A stretch of DNA of 8,856 nucleotides from Bacteroidetes bacterium CG2_30_32_10 (GTDB lineage Bacteria; Bacteroidota; Bacteroidia; Bacteroidales; CG2-30-32-10), in NCBI GenBank assembly GCA_001872995.1, contig MNXO01000107.1:1-8856 (forward strand). Reading direction: 5' to 3'. Numbering within the stretch: position 1 is the stretch's first letter; each line of letters opens with the position of its first letter. A program made the translations under genes and the position numbers. The notes beneath the pieces were generated by a model that did not search any database, was not told the DNA's origin, and saw nothing but the letters and a program-made list of their open reading frames with translations. Below, piece by piece: positions 1 to 6,438 of this stretch.

Positions 1-207
1 TCAGTGCTGGTATTGTTGTTAGGTTTTGTGTAAGGCTTTACATCATTATTGTTATTAGGTTTATTGATGTCAGTGCTGGTGTTGTTGTTAGGTTTTGTAT
101 AAGGTTTTACATCATTATTGTTATTAGGTTTATTGATGTCAGTGCTGGTGTTGTTGTTAGGTTTTGTGTAAGGCTTAACATCATTAGTAGTATTTGGCTT
201 ATTGTTG
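1..207 (-). repeat. 69-bp in-frame tandem repeat, three copies
   Basis: Three copies with a 69-bp period start at 1, 70 and 139. The two left copies are almost identical and the one at 139-207 is diverged at its right end. Each copy encodes 23 residues of the lipoprotein, including KPYTKPNNNTSTDINKP followed by Asn-rich sequence. The period is a multiple of three, so copy-number changes keep the frame. The array probably continues past the left edge. Confidence 0.9.
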
Positions 208-1055
208 TTAGGTTTTATTGAAGAACCTGAAGTATTAATGTCAGAAGAAGGTTTTGTAGTGCCAGTAGAAACGTAATTATTATATTTGTCGCCAAACGTT
301 AAATTATTTCTTCCATTAGAATTGGAACTTATAGAATTTCTAGAACCGTAGTAATAAGAGTTGTTGTCATAACTATTATAGTAATTGTCGTATGCACCAG
401 CATAGTAGCCATCCCAGTATCCATTGTTATATCCATTCCAATAGCCATTGTTATATCCATTCCAATATCCATAGTTATAACCACCCCAATAACCGTAAGG
501 GCTTCCCCAATAATTATTATATCCATAATACCCATAATAAGGACTGTAGTAATGATAATAAGAAGGATACCACCAATTATAACTAGTGTATATACTAACT
601 CCCCAGAAAGAAGGGTTGTAGTTATACCAGTAATAATCAGTATAATAATCATCATAATAGCTCCATCCGCTATAATTGCAAGTATGGAATCTTCTCAATC
701 TTGAAGAATAAGAATAATCATAATAATCATCATAATAATTATTTGTCACGTAAGTAGTACCATCATCTCCAGAATATGTTTCAGTAGTAGTGTAATTTGG
801 GTCAGTTCCTGAATTATCAGAATAATTAGAATTATCAATAGAACCATCATTTGAATTGTAATTCCCCGAATTGTCATTAGAGGAATTATTATCGGTAGGA
901 TTTACATTAGAAACTGTATTGTTATTGTTGTTTCCAGAATAATCTTTCCTTGTGTTATACACATCGTCATTAGGTGATGAATTTGTATGATGTGTGGTAG
1001 TGCATGCAGCAAGGGAAATAACCGATAGAGCGAGTAATTTTGCTAATGTTTTCAT
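1..1055 (-). CDS. Asn/Tyr/Trp-rich lipoprotein with C-terminal tandem repeats, 3' end outside window
   Basis: An open frame of 351 codons runs from ATG at 1055 to the left edge with no stop, so the gene is partial. Residues 1-18 are a lipoprotein signal peptide: basic start, hydrophobic stretch, and lipobox LAAC with Cys18 as the predicted lipidated residue. A DDVY motif follows at 30-33, then an Asn/Ser/Asp-rich low-complexity stretch to about residue 95. The segment at about 100-235 is very rich in Tyr, Trp, Asn and Gly and includes tandem GYWNGYNN units. The end is a Lys/Pro/Asn/Thr region with 23-residue repeats. I infer a cell-envelope lipoprotein. I do not recognise a domain and assign no function. 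The start is fixed by the signal peptide and a strong ribosome binding site at 1064-1070. The gene is divergent from proS, with 116 bp between the two starts. Confidence 0.85.
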   Translation of the reverse strand, partial: MKTLAKLLALSVISLAACTTTHHTNSSPNDDVYNTRKDYSGNNNNNTVSNVNPTDNNSSNDNSGNYNSNDGSIDNSNYSDNSGTDPNYTTTETYSGDDGTTYVTNNYYDDYYDYSYSSRLRRFHTCNYSGWSYYDDYYTDYYWYNYNPSFWGVSIYTSYNWWYPSYYHYYSPYYGYYGYNNYWGSPYGYWGGYNYGYWNGYNNGYWNGYNNGYWDGYYAGAYDNYYNSYDNNSYYYGSRNSISSNSNGRNNLTFGDKYNNYVSTGTTKPSSDINTSGSSIKPNNNKPNTTNDVKPYTKPNNNTSTDINKPNNNNDVKPYTKPNNNTSTDINKPNNNNDVKPYTKPNNNTST

Positions 1056-1063
1056 AGGTGTTA

Positions 1064-1070
1064 CCTCCTT
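1064..1070 (-). promoter_or_regulatory. Shine-Dalgarno sequence of the lipoprotein gene
   Basis: On the minus strand AAGGAGG lies 8 nt before the ATG at 1055. It is a full-strength Shine-Dalgarno match. The other genes here (proS, the E1 gene, the 6439 gene, the precursor) have only A/T-rich sequence at this place, as is usual in Bacteroidota, so this one stands out. It supports the chosen start. Confidence 0.8.
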
Positions 1071-1111
1071 AAATTTAAAAATGTATTTCTTTAATTCGTT
1101 AATATTTTGAT

Positions 1112-1119
1112 TATTTTTG
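1112..1119 (+). promoter_or_regulatory. Candidate -7 element for proS
   Basis: TATTTTTG matches the Bacteroidota -7 consensus TAnnTTTG exactly and lies 52 nt before the proS start. No TTTG sits at the ideal distance upstream; the nearest match is TTTC at 1086-1089, 22 nt away. In AT-rich DNA such a motif can arise by chance, so the call is tentative. Confidence 0.4.
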
Positions 1120-1171
1120 CATTAAAATTATTACTTAATACATAGCAAATTTCATACCACATTTTAAAATT

Positions 1172-2647
1172 ATGGCAAAAGATTTTCCAACGCGTGAAGA
1201 AAATTATTCTCAATGGTATAATGACTTGGTGATAAAAGCTGGTCTTGCCGAAAATTCTGCAGTTCGAGGCTGTATGGTGATTAAACCTTATGGATTTGCA
1301 ATTTGGGAAAAGATGCAAGCAGCATTAGATAAGATGTTTAAAGAAACGGGGCATCAAAATGCGTATTTTCCAATTTTTATTCCTAAATCTTTTTTTAGTA
1401 AAGAAGCGAGTCATGTGGAGGGTTTTGCAAAAGAATGTGCTGTAGTTACGCATTATCGTCTTAAAAATTCGCCTGATGGCAAAGGAATTGTGGTGGATGA
1501 AACTGCAAAACTTGAAGAAGAACTAATTGTTAGACCTACATCTGAAACTATTATTTGGGATAGCTATAGAAATTGGATACAATCTTATAGAGATTTGCCA
1601 ATATTAATAAATCAATGGGCTAATGTAGTTCGCTGGGAAATGCGTACACGATTATTTTTGAGGACTGCAGAGTTTTTATGGCAAGAAGGGCATACTGCTC
1701 ATGCTACTCAAAAAGAGGCAATTGAAGAGGCTGAAAGAATGCTTGATATATATGCCTATTTTGTAGAGAATTGGATGGCACTTCCAGTGATTAAAGGCAT
1801 TAAAACACCTAACGAACGCTTTGCTGGAGCATTGGAAACTTATTGTATTGAAGCATTGATGCAAGACGGTAAAGCATTACAAGCTGGAACCTCTCATTTT
1901 CTTGGTCAAAATTTTGCAAAAGCCTTTGATGTTAAATTTGCAACCAAAGAAGGTACAATGGAATATGTTTGGGCGACTTCTTGGGGCGTTTCTACTCGTT
2001 TAATGGGGGCATTGGTAATGGCTCATTCTGATGATAAAGGATTAGTTTTACCACCTATGTTAGCTCCCATACAGGTTGTCATAATTCCAATATATAAAAC
2101 TACTGAACAGCTTTCTATTGTTACAGAAACAGCATTGGTTATTAAAAATGCATTAGAAAACAAAGGAATAACCGTCAAATATGATGATGATGATAACCAA
2201 AAACCTGGTCGTAAATTTAATGAATATGAATTTAAAGGTATTCCTGTTAGGATTGCAATTGGTCCCCGCGATATTGAACAGGGAACATTAGAGGTTGCAC
2301 GTAGAGATACATTAGAAAAGTACACCTATCATCAGATTGATATTGAAAATAAAATTGAAAATTTGTTAAAACAAATTCAAGAAAATATTTACAAAAAAGC
2401 GCTCGCATATAGAGAAGAACAAACTAGAAGTGCTGACACTTGGGAAGAGTTTAAGTCTCTCTTGAACGAAAAAGGCGGTTTTATATACGCACATTGGGAT
2501 GGTACATCGGAAACAGAGGAAAAAATTAAAGAAGAAACAAAAGCAACGATTAGATGTATTCCTATTGGAAATAAATTGGAAGAAGGAAAATGTATATTAA
2601 CTGGTAAACCTTCGAAACAACGTGTTATATTTGCTAAAGCCTATTAA
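1172..2647 (+). CDS. proS: Prolyl-tRNA synthetase, archaeal/eukaryotic type (ProS type 3)
   Basis: A 491-residue class II aminoacyl-tRNA synthetase that activates proline with ATP and charges tRNA(Pro) in the cytosol. Motif 1 lies around residues 41-71 (GFAIWEKMQAAL onward), the RPTSE signature is at 121-125, motif 2 spans 154-177 (RWEMRTRLFLRTAEFLWQEG) and motif 3 spans about 271-295 with Arg276. The anticodon-binding domain follows (about 299-400). The extra C-terminal domain typical of type 3 enzymes runs to the end and finishes in the family's usual C-terminal Tyr. The bacterial editing insertion is absent, as expected for this type. Length is normal. The C-terminal domain keeps only two cysteines (462, 474), so a four-Cys zinc site is not visible. 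The start follows an A/T-rich stretch with no Shine-Dalgarno. The gene is transcribed alone, convergent with the DUF3127 gene; no clear terminator is visible in the 62 bp between them. Confidence 0.97.
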   Translation: MAKDFPTREENYSQWYNDLVIKAGLAENSAVRGCMVIKPYGFAIWEKMQAALDKMFKETGHQNAYFPIFIPKSFFSKEASHVEGFAKECAVVTHYRLKNSPDGKGIVVDETAKLEEELIVRPTSETIIWDSYRNWIQSYRDLPILINQWANVVRWEMRTRLFLRTAEFLWQEGHTAHATQKEAIEEAERMLDIYAYFVENWMALPVIKGIKTPNERFAGALETYCIEALMQDGKALQAGTSHFLGQNFAKAFDVKFATKEGTMEYVWATSWGVSTRLMGALVMAHSDDKGLVLPPMLAPIQVVIIPIYKTTEQLSIVTETALVIKNALENKGITVKYDDDDNQKPGRKFNEYEFKGIPVRIAIGPRDIEQGTLEVARRDTLEKYTYHQIDIENKIENLLKQIQENIYKKALAYREEQTRSADTWEEFKSLLNEKGGFIYAHWDGTSETEEKIKEETKATIRCIPIGNKLEEGKCILTGKPSKQRVIFAKAY

Positions 2648-2709
2648 GACCTGGCTTACAGATGTTCTATTCGTAATATGTTATTGTAGATTAGTATAAT
2701 CGCTATAAA

Positions 2710-3057
2710 CTAAAAAGGTAAATCATCGCCTTCGCTTGGAGGAAGCATTACATTTTCTTCTTGTTGAATAGCTTCAGGCTCTGGGCTTGCACTACCTGCA
2801 GTTTCAATTTTCCAGGCTTTAACATCAGTGTACCAACGACCATTAAATTCGCGACTTTCAATATCGAAAGATACTGTCAATTGATTGCCTAATTGCAATT
2901 GATTTACATTTATTTTATCACCCCAAATAGAAACACACACCTTTTTGGGATATTGCCCATCGGTTTCTAAAATGATGTCTTGTTTTTTCCAAGGTCCGTT
3001 TTTGCCTTCTCCACTTTGCAATGGAAGAAGTTGTACGAGTTTTGCTTTTAGTTCCAT
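2710..3057 (-). CDS. DUF3127 OB-fold-like protein with SSB-like acidic C-terminal tip
   Basis: A 115-residue protein from ATG at 3057. Residues 1-85 (starting MELKAKLVQLLPLQSGEG, with PWKKQDIILET and a later FNGRWYTDVKAWKIE) match the DUF3127 family common in Bacteroidota, which I recall as an OB-fold-type domain. The tail is Pro/Glu/Gln-rich and ends EGDDLPF, which resembles the DDIPF tip that bacterial single-stranded DNA-binding protein uses to recruit partners. I infer a small nucleic-acid-binding or SSB-partner-binding protein; the real function is unknown. The frame could be extended to ATG codons at 3093 or 3114, but both fall in or beside a terminator-like hairpin (3097-3134) and the added residues are not family-like, so 3057 is the better start. 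Confidence 0.85.
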   Translation of the reverse strand: MELKAKLVQLLPLQSGEGKNGPWKKQDIILETDGQYPKKVCVSIWGDKINVNQLQLGNQLTVSFDIESREFNGRWYTDVKAWKIETAGSASPEPEAIQQEENVMLPPSEGDDLPF

Positions 3058-3096
3058 ATTGTTTATTAATTTATAAATGTTTTTTCTATTCATTTT

Positions 3097-3134
3097 AAAA
3101 AGATAAAACCTCATTTATAAGGCTTTATCTTTTT
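3097..3134 (-). terminator. Intrinsic terminator, probably of the E1 gene
   Basis: Arms 3097-3111 and 3120-3134 pair over 15 positions around an 8-nt loop. In minus-strand RNA all positions pair, with one G-U wobble (3108/3123), and the right arm ends in five U. In plus-strand RNA that position is an A-C mismatch, so the structure fits minus-strand transcription better. It lies about 90 nt after the E1 stop and before the DUF3127 start. Confidence 0.65.
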
Positions 3135-3201
3135 GTTTTTAATATACTTAATTCGTTGTAAAAGTAAAATAATTTTAAGTAAACTTGCTCAAAAATATAG
3201 T

Positions 3202-3226
3202 GATAAATTTAATTTTTAAATTTATC
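3202..3226 (-). other. Perfect AT-rich inverted repeat overlapping the E1 stop codon
   Basis: Eleven-bp arms (3202-3212 and 3216-3226) pair perfectly around three bases. The 3226 end lies inside the E1 TGA stop (3225-3227). On the minus strand a short U-run follows at 3191-3195. The stem has only one G-C pair, so it is weak as a terminator; it may assist 3' end formation or stability. Confidence 0.45.
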
Positions 3227-5627
3227 ATTCATACAAAGCAGGATATTTCGCAGGTTTGTATTCTTGCATCATTGCATAAACAGCATCAAAAACATCTTCG
3301 GCATTGGGATTAGAAAAATAATCACCATCGGTGCTGTAGGCAGCTCGGTGCGATTGTGCGGTTAATGTTTTGGGTTCTAAATCGAGGTAGCGGAAACCTT
3401 TTTGTTCTTCCATTACTTTTTGCATCATATATGCAGTAGCACCCCCAGGAACATCTTCATCGAAAAATAATATTTTATTTGTCTTTTTCAACGACTCAAC
3501 AATAATATGTTTAATGTCAAAAGGGAGCAATGACTGGGCGTCAATTAATTCGCACGAAATATTATATTCTTTCAATTGTTTAATGGCGTCCAATGCAATT
3601 CTTAAGCAAGAACCATAAGTTACCACTGTAATATCTGTTCCTTCGATTAATATTTCTGGAATGCCAATAGGAACTCTATATTCTCCAATATTTTCTGGCA
3701 ATTTTTCTTTTAGTCTATAGCCATTTAATGGTTCTATGATTAAAGCAGGGTCATCCGATTGTAAAATGGTGTTATAAAAACCAGCGGCTTGTGTCATATT
3801 TCTGGGAACAAGCACATTGATTCCACGAATGGAATTAATCACCATACTCAAAGGAGAGCCCGAATGCCAGATACCTTCTAAGCGATGCCCTCTGGTGCTA
3901 ATAATAAGTGGTGCTTTTTGCCCACCAGCAGTTCGGTATCTTAAAGTAGCTAAATCGTCGCTCAACACTTGCAACCCATATAAAAGATAATCGAAATATT
4001 GTATTTCTGCAATTGGACGAAGACCACGCAATGCCATACCTATTCCTTGTCCTATAATAGTTGCTTCGCGAATACCAGTGTCTGAAATACGTAATTCGCC
4101 ATATTTGGCTTGTAATCCTTCTAATGTTTGGTTAACTCCACCAATTCCTCCTACATCTTCCCCAAAAATAAGCAACAAAGGATTGTTCTTAAAATTATAA
4201 TCATGATTGGCAAGCAAGATTTCTCTTCCAGTAAGCATTGGTGAATCATCTTTATAAATAGGTTTAACTTCGGTGATGGCAGTGGAGGTGAGTGAAGAAT
4301 CGCTGTACAAATGTGTGTTGTATCTTTTTATATTGTCTTTCAATTCCTCATCCAGCCAAGTCATTAAATGCTTTTTTAAGGTTTTATCGGGACTACAGGT
4401 GTTGCAGAAGAGTCGAAGAATACTTTTTGCTGATGAAACCACATCTTTTCGGGTTGGTTCACCAATCTTATTCAATTCATCTGTAAGTTGGTTAATTTTA
4501 CCTGTTTTAAGGCAATTGCATGTTTTTGAATGCACCAAGTTGATGAATTCATCTCTTTTTTTCTTGATAGGGTTCTGAAAATGATTCCATCCAATTTTTC
4601 GTGCTTCTTTTACTTTTTCTATTGCTTCCGTTTCAATTTGAAGTATTTCTTCTTCTGTTGCTATTTTGGAAGCAATAATCCATTCTTTCATTTTGGTAAT
4701 GCAATCTATATCCTTTTCGTGTTGCAATTGCTCTTTGGATTTGTATCTTTCGTGCGAACCGGAGGTAGAGTGCCCTTGAGGTTGTGTAAGCTCGGTAATA
4801 TGAAACAAAACAGGAATATGTTCCTTGCGGCAAACCGAAATTCCTTCTTCATACATTTTGCACAAAGCAGGATAATCCCAGCCTTTGCATCGATATATTT
4901 TAATACCATTGCTGCTACCTTCTTTTTCAAATCCCTTCAATATTTCTGAAATATTTTCTTTGGTAGTTTGGTATTTTTTAGGAACAGAAATACCCCAACC
5001 ATCGTCCCATACTGATAAAGCCATTGGAACTTGCATCACAGCAGCAGCGTTCACTGTTTCAAAGAAAAGACCTTCGGAAGTGCTGGCATCGCCAATGGTG
5101 CCAAAAGCCACTTCGTTTCCATTTAGTGAAAAGGTATTAAATTCTTTTAATTCTTTATTGTTGCGATACATTTTGGAAGCCAAAGCCAAACCAAGTAAAC
5201 GGGGCATTTGACCAGCAGTGGGAGAAATGTCAGCAGAAGAGTTTTTTTGCATCATCAGGTTTTTCCAATTACCCGATTCGTCAAGACTTCGGCTTGCAAA
5301 ATGGTTGTTCATCATTCTGCCACCGTTGGATGGATTAACCGATAAATTGGTATCGCCATATAATTGTGCAAAAAATTCTTCGAGAGAAGACATACCGGCA
5401 GCCATCATAAAGGTTTGGTCTCTATAATAACCCGAACGCCAATCGCCTGCTTTGAATACTTTTGCCATTGCTAATTGTGGAACTTCTTTTCCATCGCCGA
5501 AAATACCAAATTTAGCTTTTCCGGTTAATACTTCTTTTCTGCCTAATAGGCTTGCCTGTCTGCTTTCGCAAGCAATTCTATAATCGGACAATACTTCTTG
5601 TTTGTTATATATTTGTTTTTCTGACAT
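3225..5627 (-). CDS. 2-oxoacid dehydrogenase E1, fused alpha and beta subunits (branched-chain-type)
   Basis: An 800-residue thiamine-diphosphate enzyme that decarboxylates a 2-oxoacid and passes the acyl group to the lipoyl E2 subunit. Residues about 10-330 are the alpha part: the cofactor motif starts GDAST at 179, has Asn193, and ends in WDDGWGIS (207-214). The loop GHSTSG at 285-290 corresponds to the alpha-subunit active-site loop. A charged, helical linker spans about 330-455. The beta part follows: GEDVGG (489-494), DTGIREATIIGQGIG (516-530), GLRPIAEIQ (535-543), and His588 in a WHSGSP segment at the place of the beta-subunit catalytic His. Where pyruvate dehydrogenase alpha has ENN before the metal-binding Tyr region, this protein has WDD; I recall the same variant in related fused Bacteroidota enzymes, not checked. 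The substrate (branched-chain or pyruvate) cannot be fixed from sequence. No E2 or E3 gene is in view. The start has an A/T-rich leader and a TAnnTTTG element upstream. Confidence 0.93.
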   Translation of the reverse strand: MSEKQIYNKQEVLSDYRIACESRQASLLGRKEVLTGKAKFGIFGDGKEVPQLAMAKVFKAGDWRSGYYRDQTFMMAAGMSSLEEFFAQLYGDTNLSVNPSNGGRMMNNHFASRSLDESGNWKNLMMQKNSSADISPTAGQMPRLLGLALASKMYRNNKELKEFNTFSLNGNEVAFGTIGDASTSEGLFFETVNAAAVMQVPMALSVWDDGWGISVPKKYQTTKENISEILKGFEKEGSSNGIKIYRCKGWDYPALCKMYEEGISVCRKEHIPVLFHITELTQPQGHSTSGSHERYKSKEQLQHEKDIDCITKMKEWIIASKIATEEEILQIETEAIEKVKEARKIGWNHFQNPIKKKRDEFINLVHSKTCNCLKTGKINQLTDELNKIGEPTRKDVVSSAKSILRLFCNTCSPDKTLKKHLMTWLDEELKDNIKRYNTHLYSDSSLTSTAITEVKPIYKDDSPMLTGREILLANHDYNFKNNPLLLIFGEDVGGIGGVNQTLEGLQAKYGELRISDTGIREATIIGQGIGMALRGLRPIAEIQYFDYLLYGLQVLSDDLATLRYRTAGGQKAPLIISTRGHRLEGIWHSGSPLSMVINSIRGINVLVPRNMTQAAGFYNTILQSDDPALIIEPLNGYRLKEKLPENIGEYRVPIGIPEILIEGTDITVVTYGSCLRIALDAIKQLKEYNISCELIDAQSLLPFDIKHIIVESLKKTNKILFFDEDVPGGATAYMMQKVMEEQKGFRYLDLEPKTLTAQSHRAAYSTDGDYFSNPNAEDVFDAVYAMMQEYKPAKYPALYE

Positions 5628-5660
5628 ATAATTTTAAATTTAAATGTAAAATAATAAATA

Positions 5661-5668
5661 CAAAGTTA
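5661..5668 (-). promoter_or_regulatory. Candidate -7 element for the E1 gene
   Basis: On the minus strand TAACTTTG matches TAnnTTTG exactly and lies 33 nt before the ATG at 5627. The nearest upstream TTG (5683-5685) is only 14 nt away, shorter than the usual 19-20, so the upstream element is weak. Confidence 0.5.
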
Positions 5669-5730
5669 CTTAAAGTATAACACAATTCTATTTTTTGTAT
5701 TAGCCAAAATTTGCCAACAAATCATTAAAA

Positions 5731-5765
5731 GATTTACGATTTGCGAAGTACGATTTATGATTTGA
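5731..5765. repeat. 7-bp tandem array, five degenerate copies
   Basis: Five consecutive heptamers: GATTTAC, GATTTGC, GAAGTAC, GATTTAT, GATTTGA. The array sits 23 bp from the 21-bp array, whose period is three times 7. Confidence 0.7.
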
Positions 5766-5788
5766 GGTGGGAGCTATGGAATTGGAGA

Positions 5789-6355
5789 TGCTAAGAGGAA
5801 AATGAGCCTTGCTAAGAAGAAAATGAGCGTTTATAAGAGAAAATTGAGCGTCTATAAGAGACGGAGCATCGTCTATAAGAAGAGGTAGTGCGTCTATAAG
5901 AGAAAATTCATCGTCTATAAGAGAAGGAAGAGCGTCTATAAGAGGAGGGTCATCGTCTATGAGAGAAAAATGAGCGTCTATAAGAGGAGGTAGAGCGTCT
6001 ATAAGAGAAGGAAGAGCGTCTATAAGAGGAGGGTCATCGTCTATAAGAGAAAAATGAGCGTCTATAAGAGGAGGGTCATCGTCTATAAGAGAAAAATGAG
6101 CGTCTATAAGAGGAGGAAGAGCGTCTATAAGAGGAGGTACATCGTCTATAATAGAAAAATGAGCGTCTATAAGAGGAGGAAGAGCGTCTATAAGAGAAAA
6201 ATGAGCGTCTATAAGAGGAAAATGTTCGTCTTTGAAAAGCATATCATTCTAAGTAAGGAGAAAATGAGCCTCTGTGAATGGCTTGTCATTATTGCTAAGA
6301 AGGAATTTAGCCTTTCTAAGATGGAAATTGTATTTTATAAGAAAAAAATGATGGT
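5789..6355. repeat. 21-bp tandem array, 27 units, no indels
   Basis: Counting from 5789, 27 consecutive 21-bp units fit without one insertion or deletion. The core units (4-21) begin CTATAAGAG, continue with a purine-rich middle of a few variants (AAAAATGAG, GAGGGTCAT, GAGGAAGAG, AAGGAAGAG) and end in CGT. Variants recur in the order GAGGGTCAT, AAAAATGAG, GAGGAAGAG at several places, which gives a partial 63-bp higher-order pattern. Units 1-3 on the left and 22-27 on the right are much more diverged, as expected when the centre is kept uniform by unequal exchange. Read on the minus strand the unit gives heptapeptides such as LIDAHFS or LIDDDPP; on the plus strand, basic heptapeptides such as MSVYKRR. 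The plus frame has TAG stops in units 5 and 10 and the minus frame has a TAG at the start of unit 23. Confidence 0.92.
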
Positions 6356-6381
6356 TAAATGGAAAAATAAATAAAAATAAA

Positions 6382-6413
6382 TTTGTTTTAATAAAAACTC
6401 TTATTTAATTTTG
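6382..6413 (+). promoter_or_regulatory. Consensus Bacteroidota promoter for the gene at 6439
   Basis: TTTG at 6382-6385, a 20-nt spacer, and TAATTTTG at 6406-6413 match the Bacteroidota sigma-factor consensus TTTG-N19/20-TAnnTTTG. The expected start of transcription is near 6420, which leaves an untranslated leader of about 20 nt. Confidence 0.8.
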
Positions 6414-6438
6414 GTTAAACTTTTAAATATACTAAACC

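Larger units (their letters stand above)
5628..6438. other. Gene-poor 0.8-kb region filled with tandem repeats
   Basis: Between the E1 start and the gene at 6439 I find no convincing gene. The region holds the E1 promoter area, a 7-bp array, the large 21-bp array and the promoter of the 6439 gene. Long open frames exist on both strands through the 21-bp array (minus 5700-6242, plus 6054-6374). Neither has a recognisable promoter, ribosome site or non-repetitive domain. Confidence 0.7.

Noticed and set aside
329..655. 108-residue minus-strand frame rich in Met, Ile and Thr
   Set aside because: It is an out-of-frame shadow of the lipoprotein gene, which has a lipobox, a Shine-Dalgarno and a longer open frame.
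4273..5427. Several plus-strand frames opposite the E1 gene
   Set aside because: They lie antisense to a well-conserved enzyme and encode no recognisable domain.
5700..6242. 180-residue minus-strand frame of LIDA-type heptapeptides as a gene
   Set aside because: Its C-terminal tail is just the 7-bp array and spacer DNA read through, no promoter or ribosome site precedes the start, and the opposite strand is almost equally open because 21 is a multiple of three. Kept as a finding, not as a gene.
6054..6374. 106-residue plus-strand frame of basic YKRR-type heptapeptides as a gene
   Set aside because: The same frame is broken by TAG in units 5 and 10 upstream, the start lies inside a repeat unit, and no expression signal is visible.
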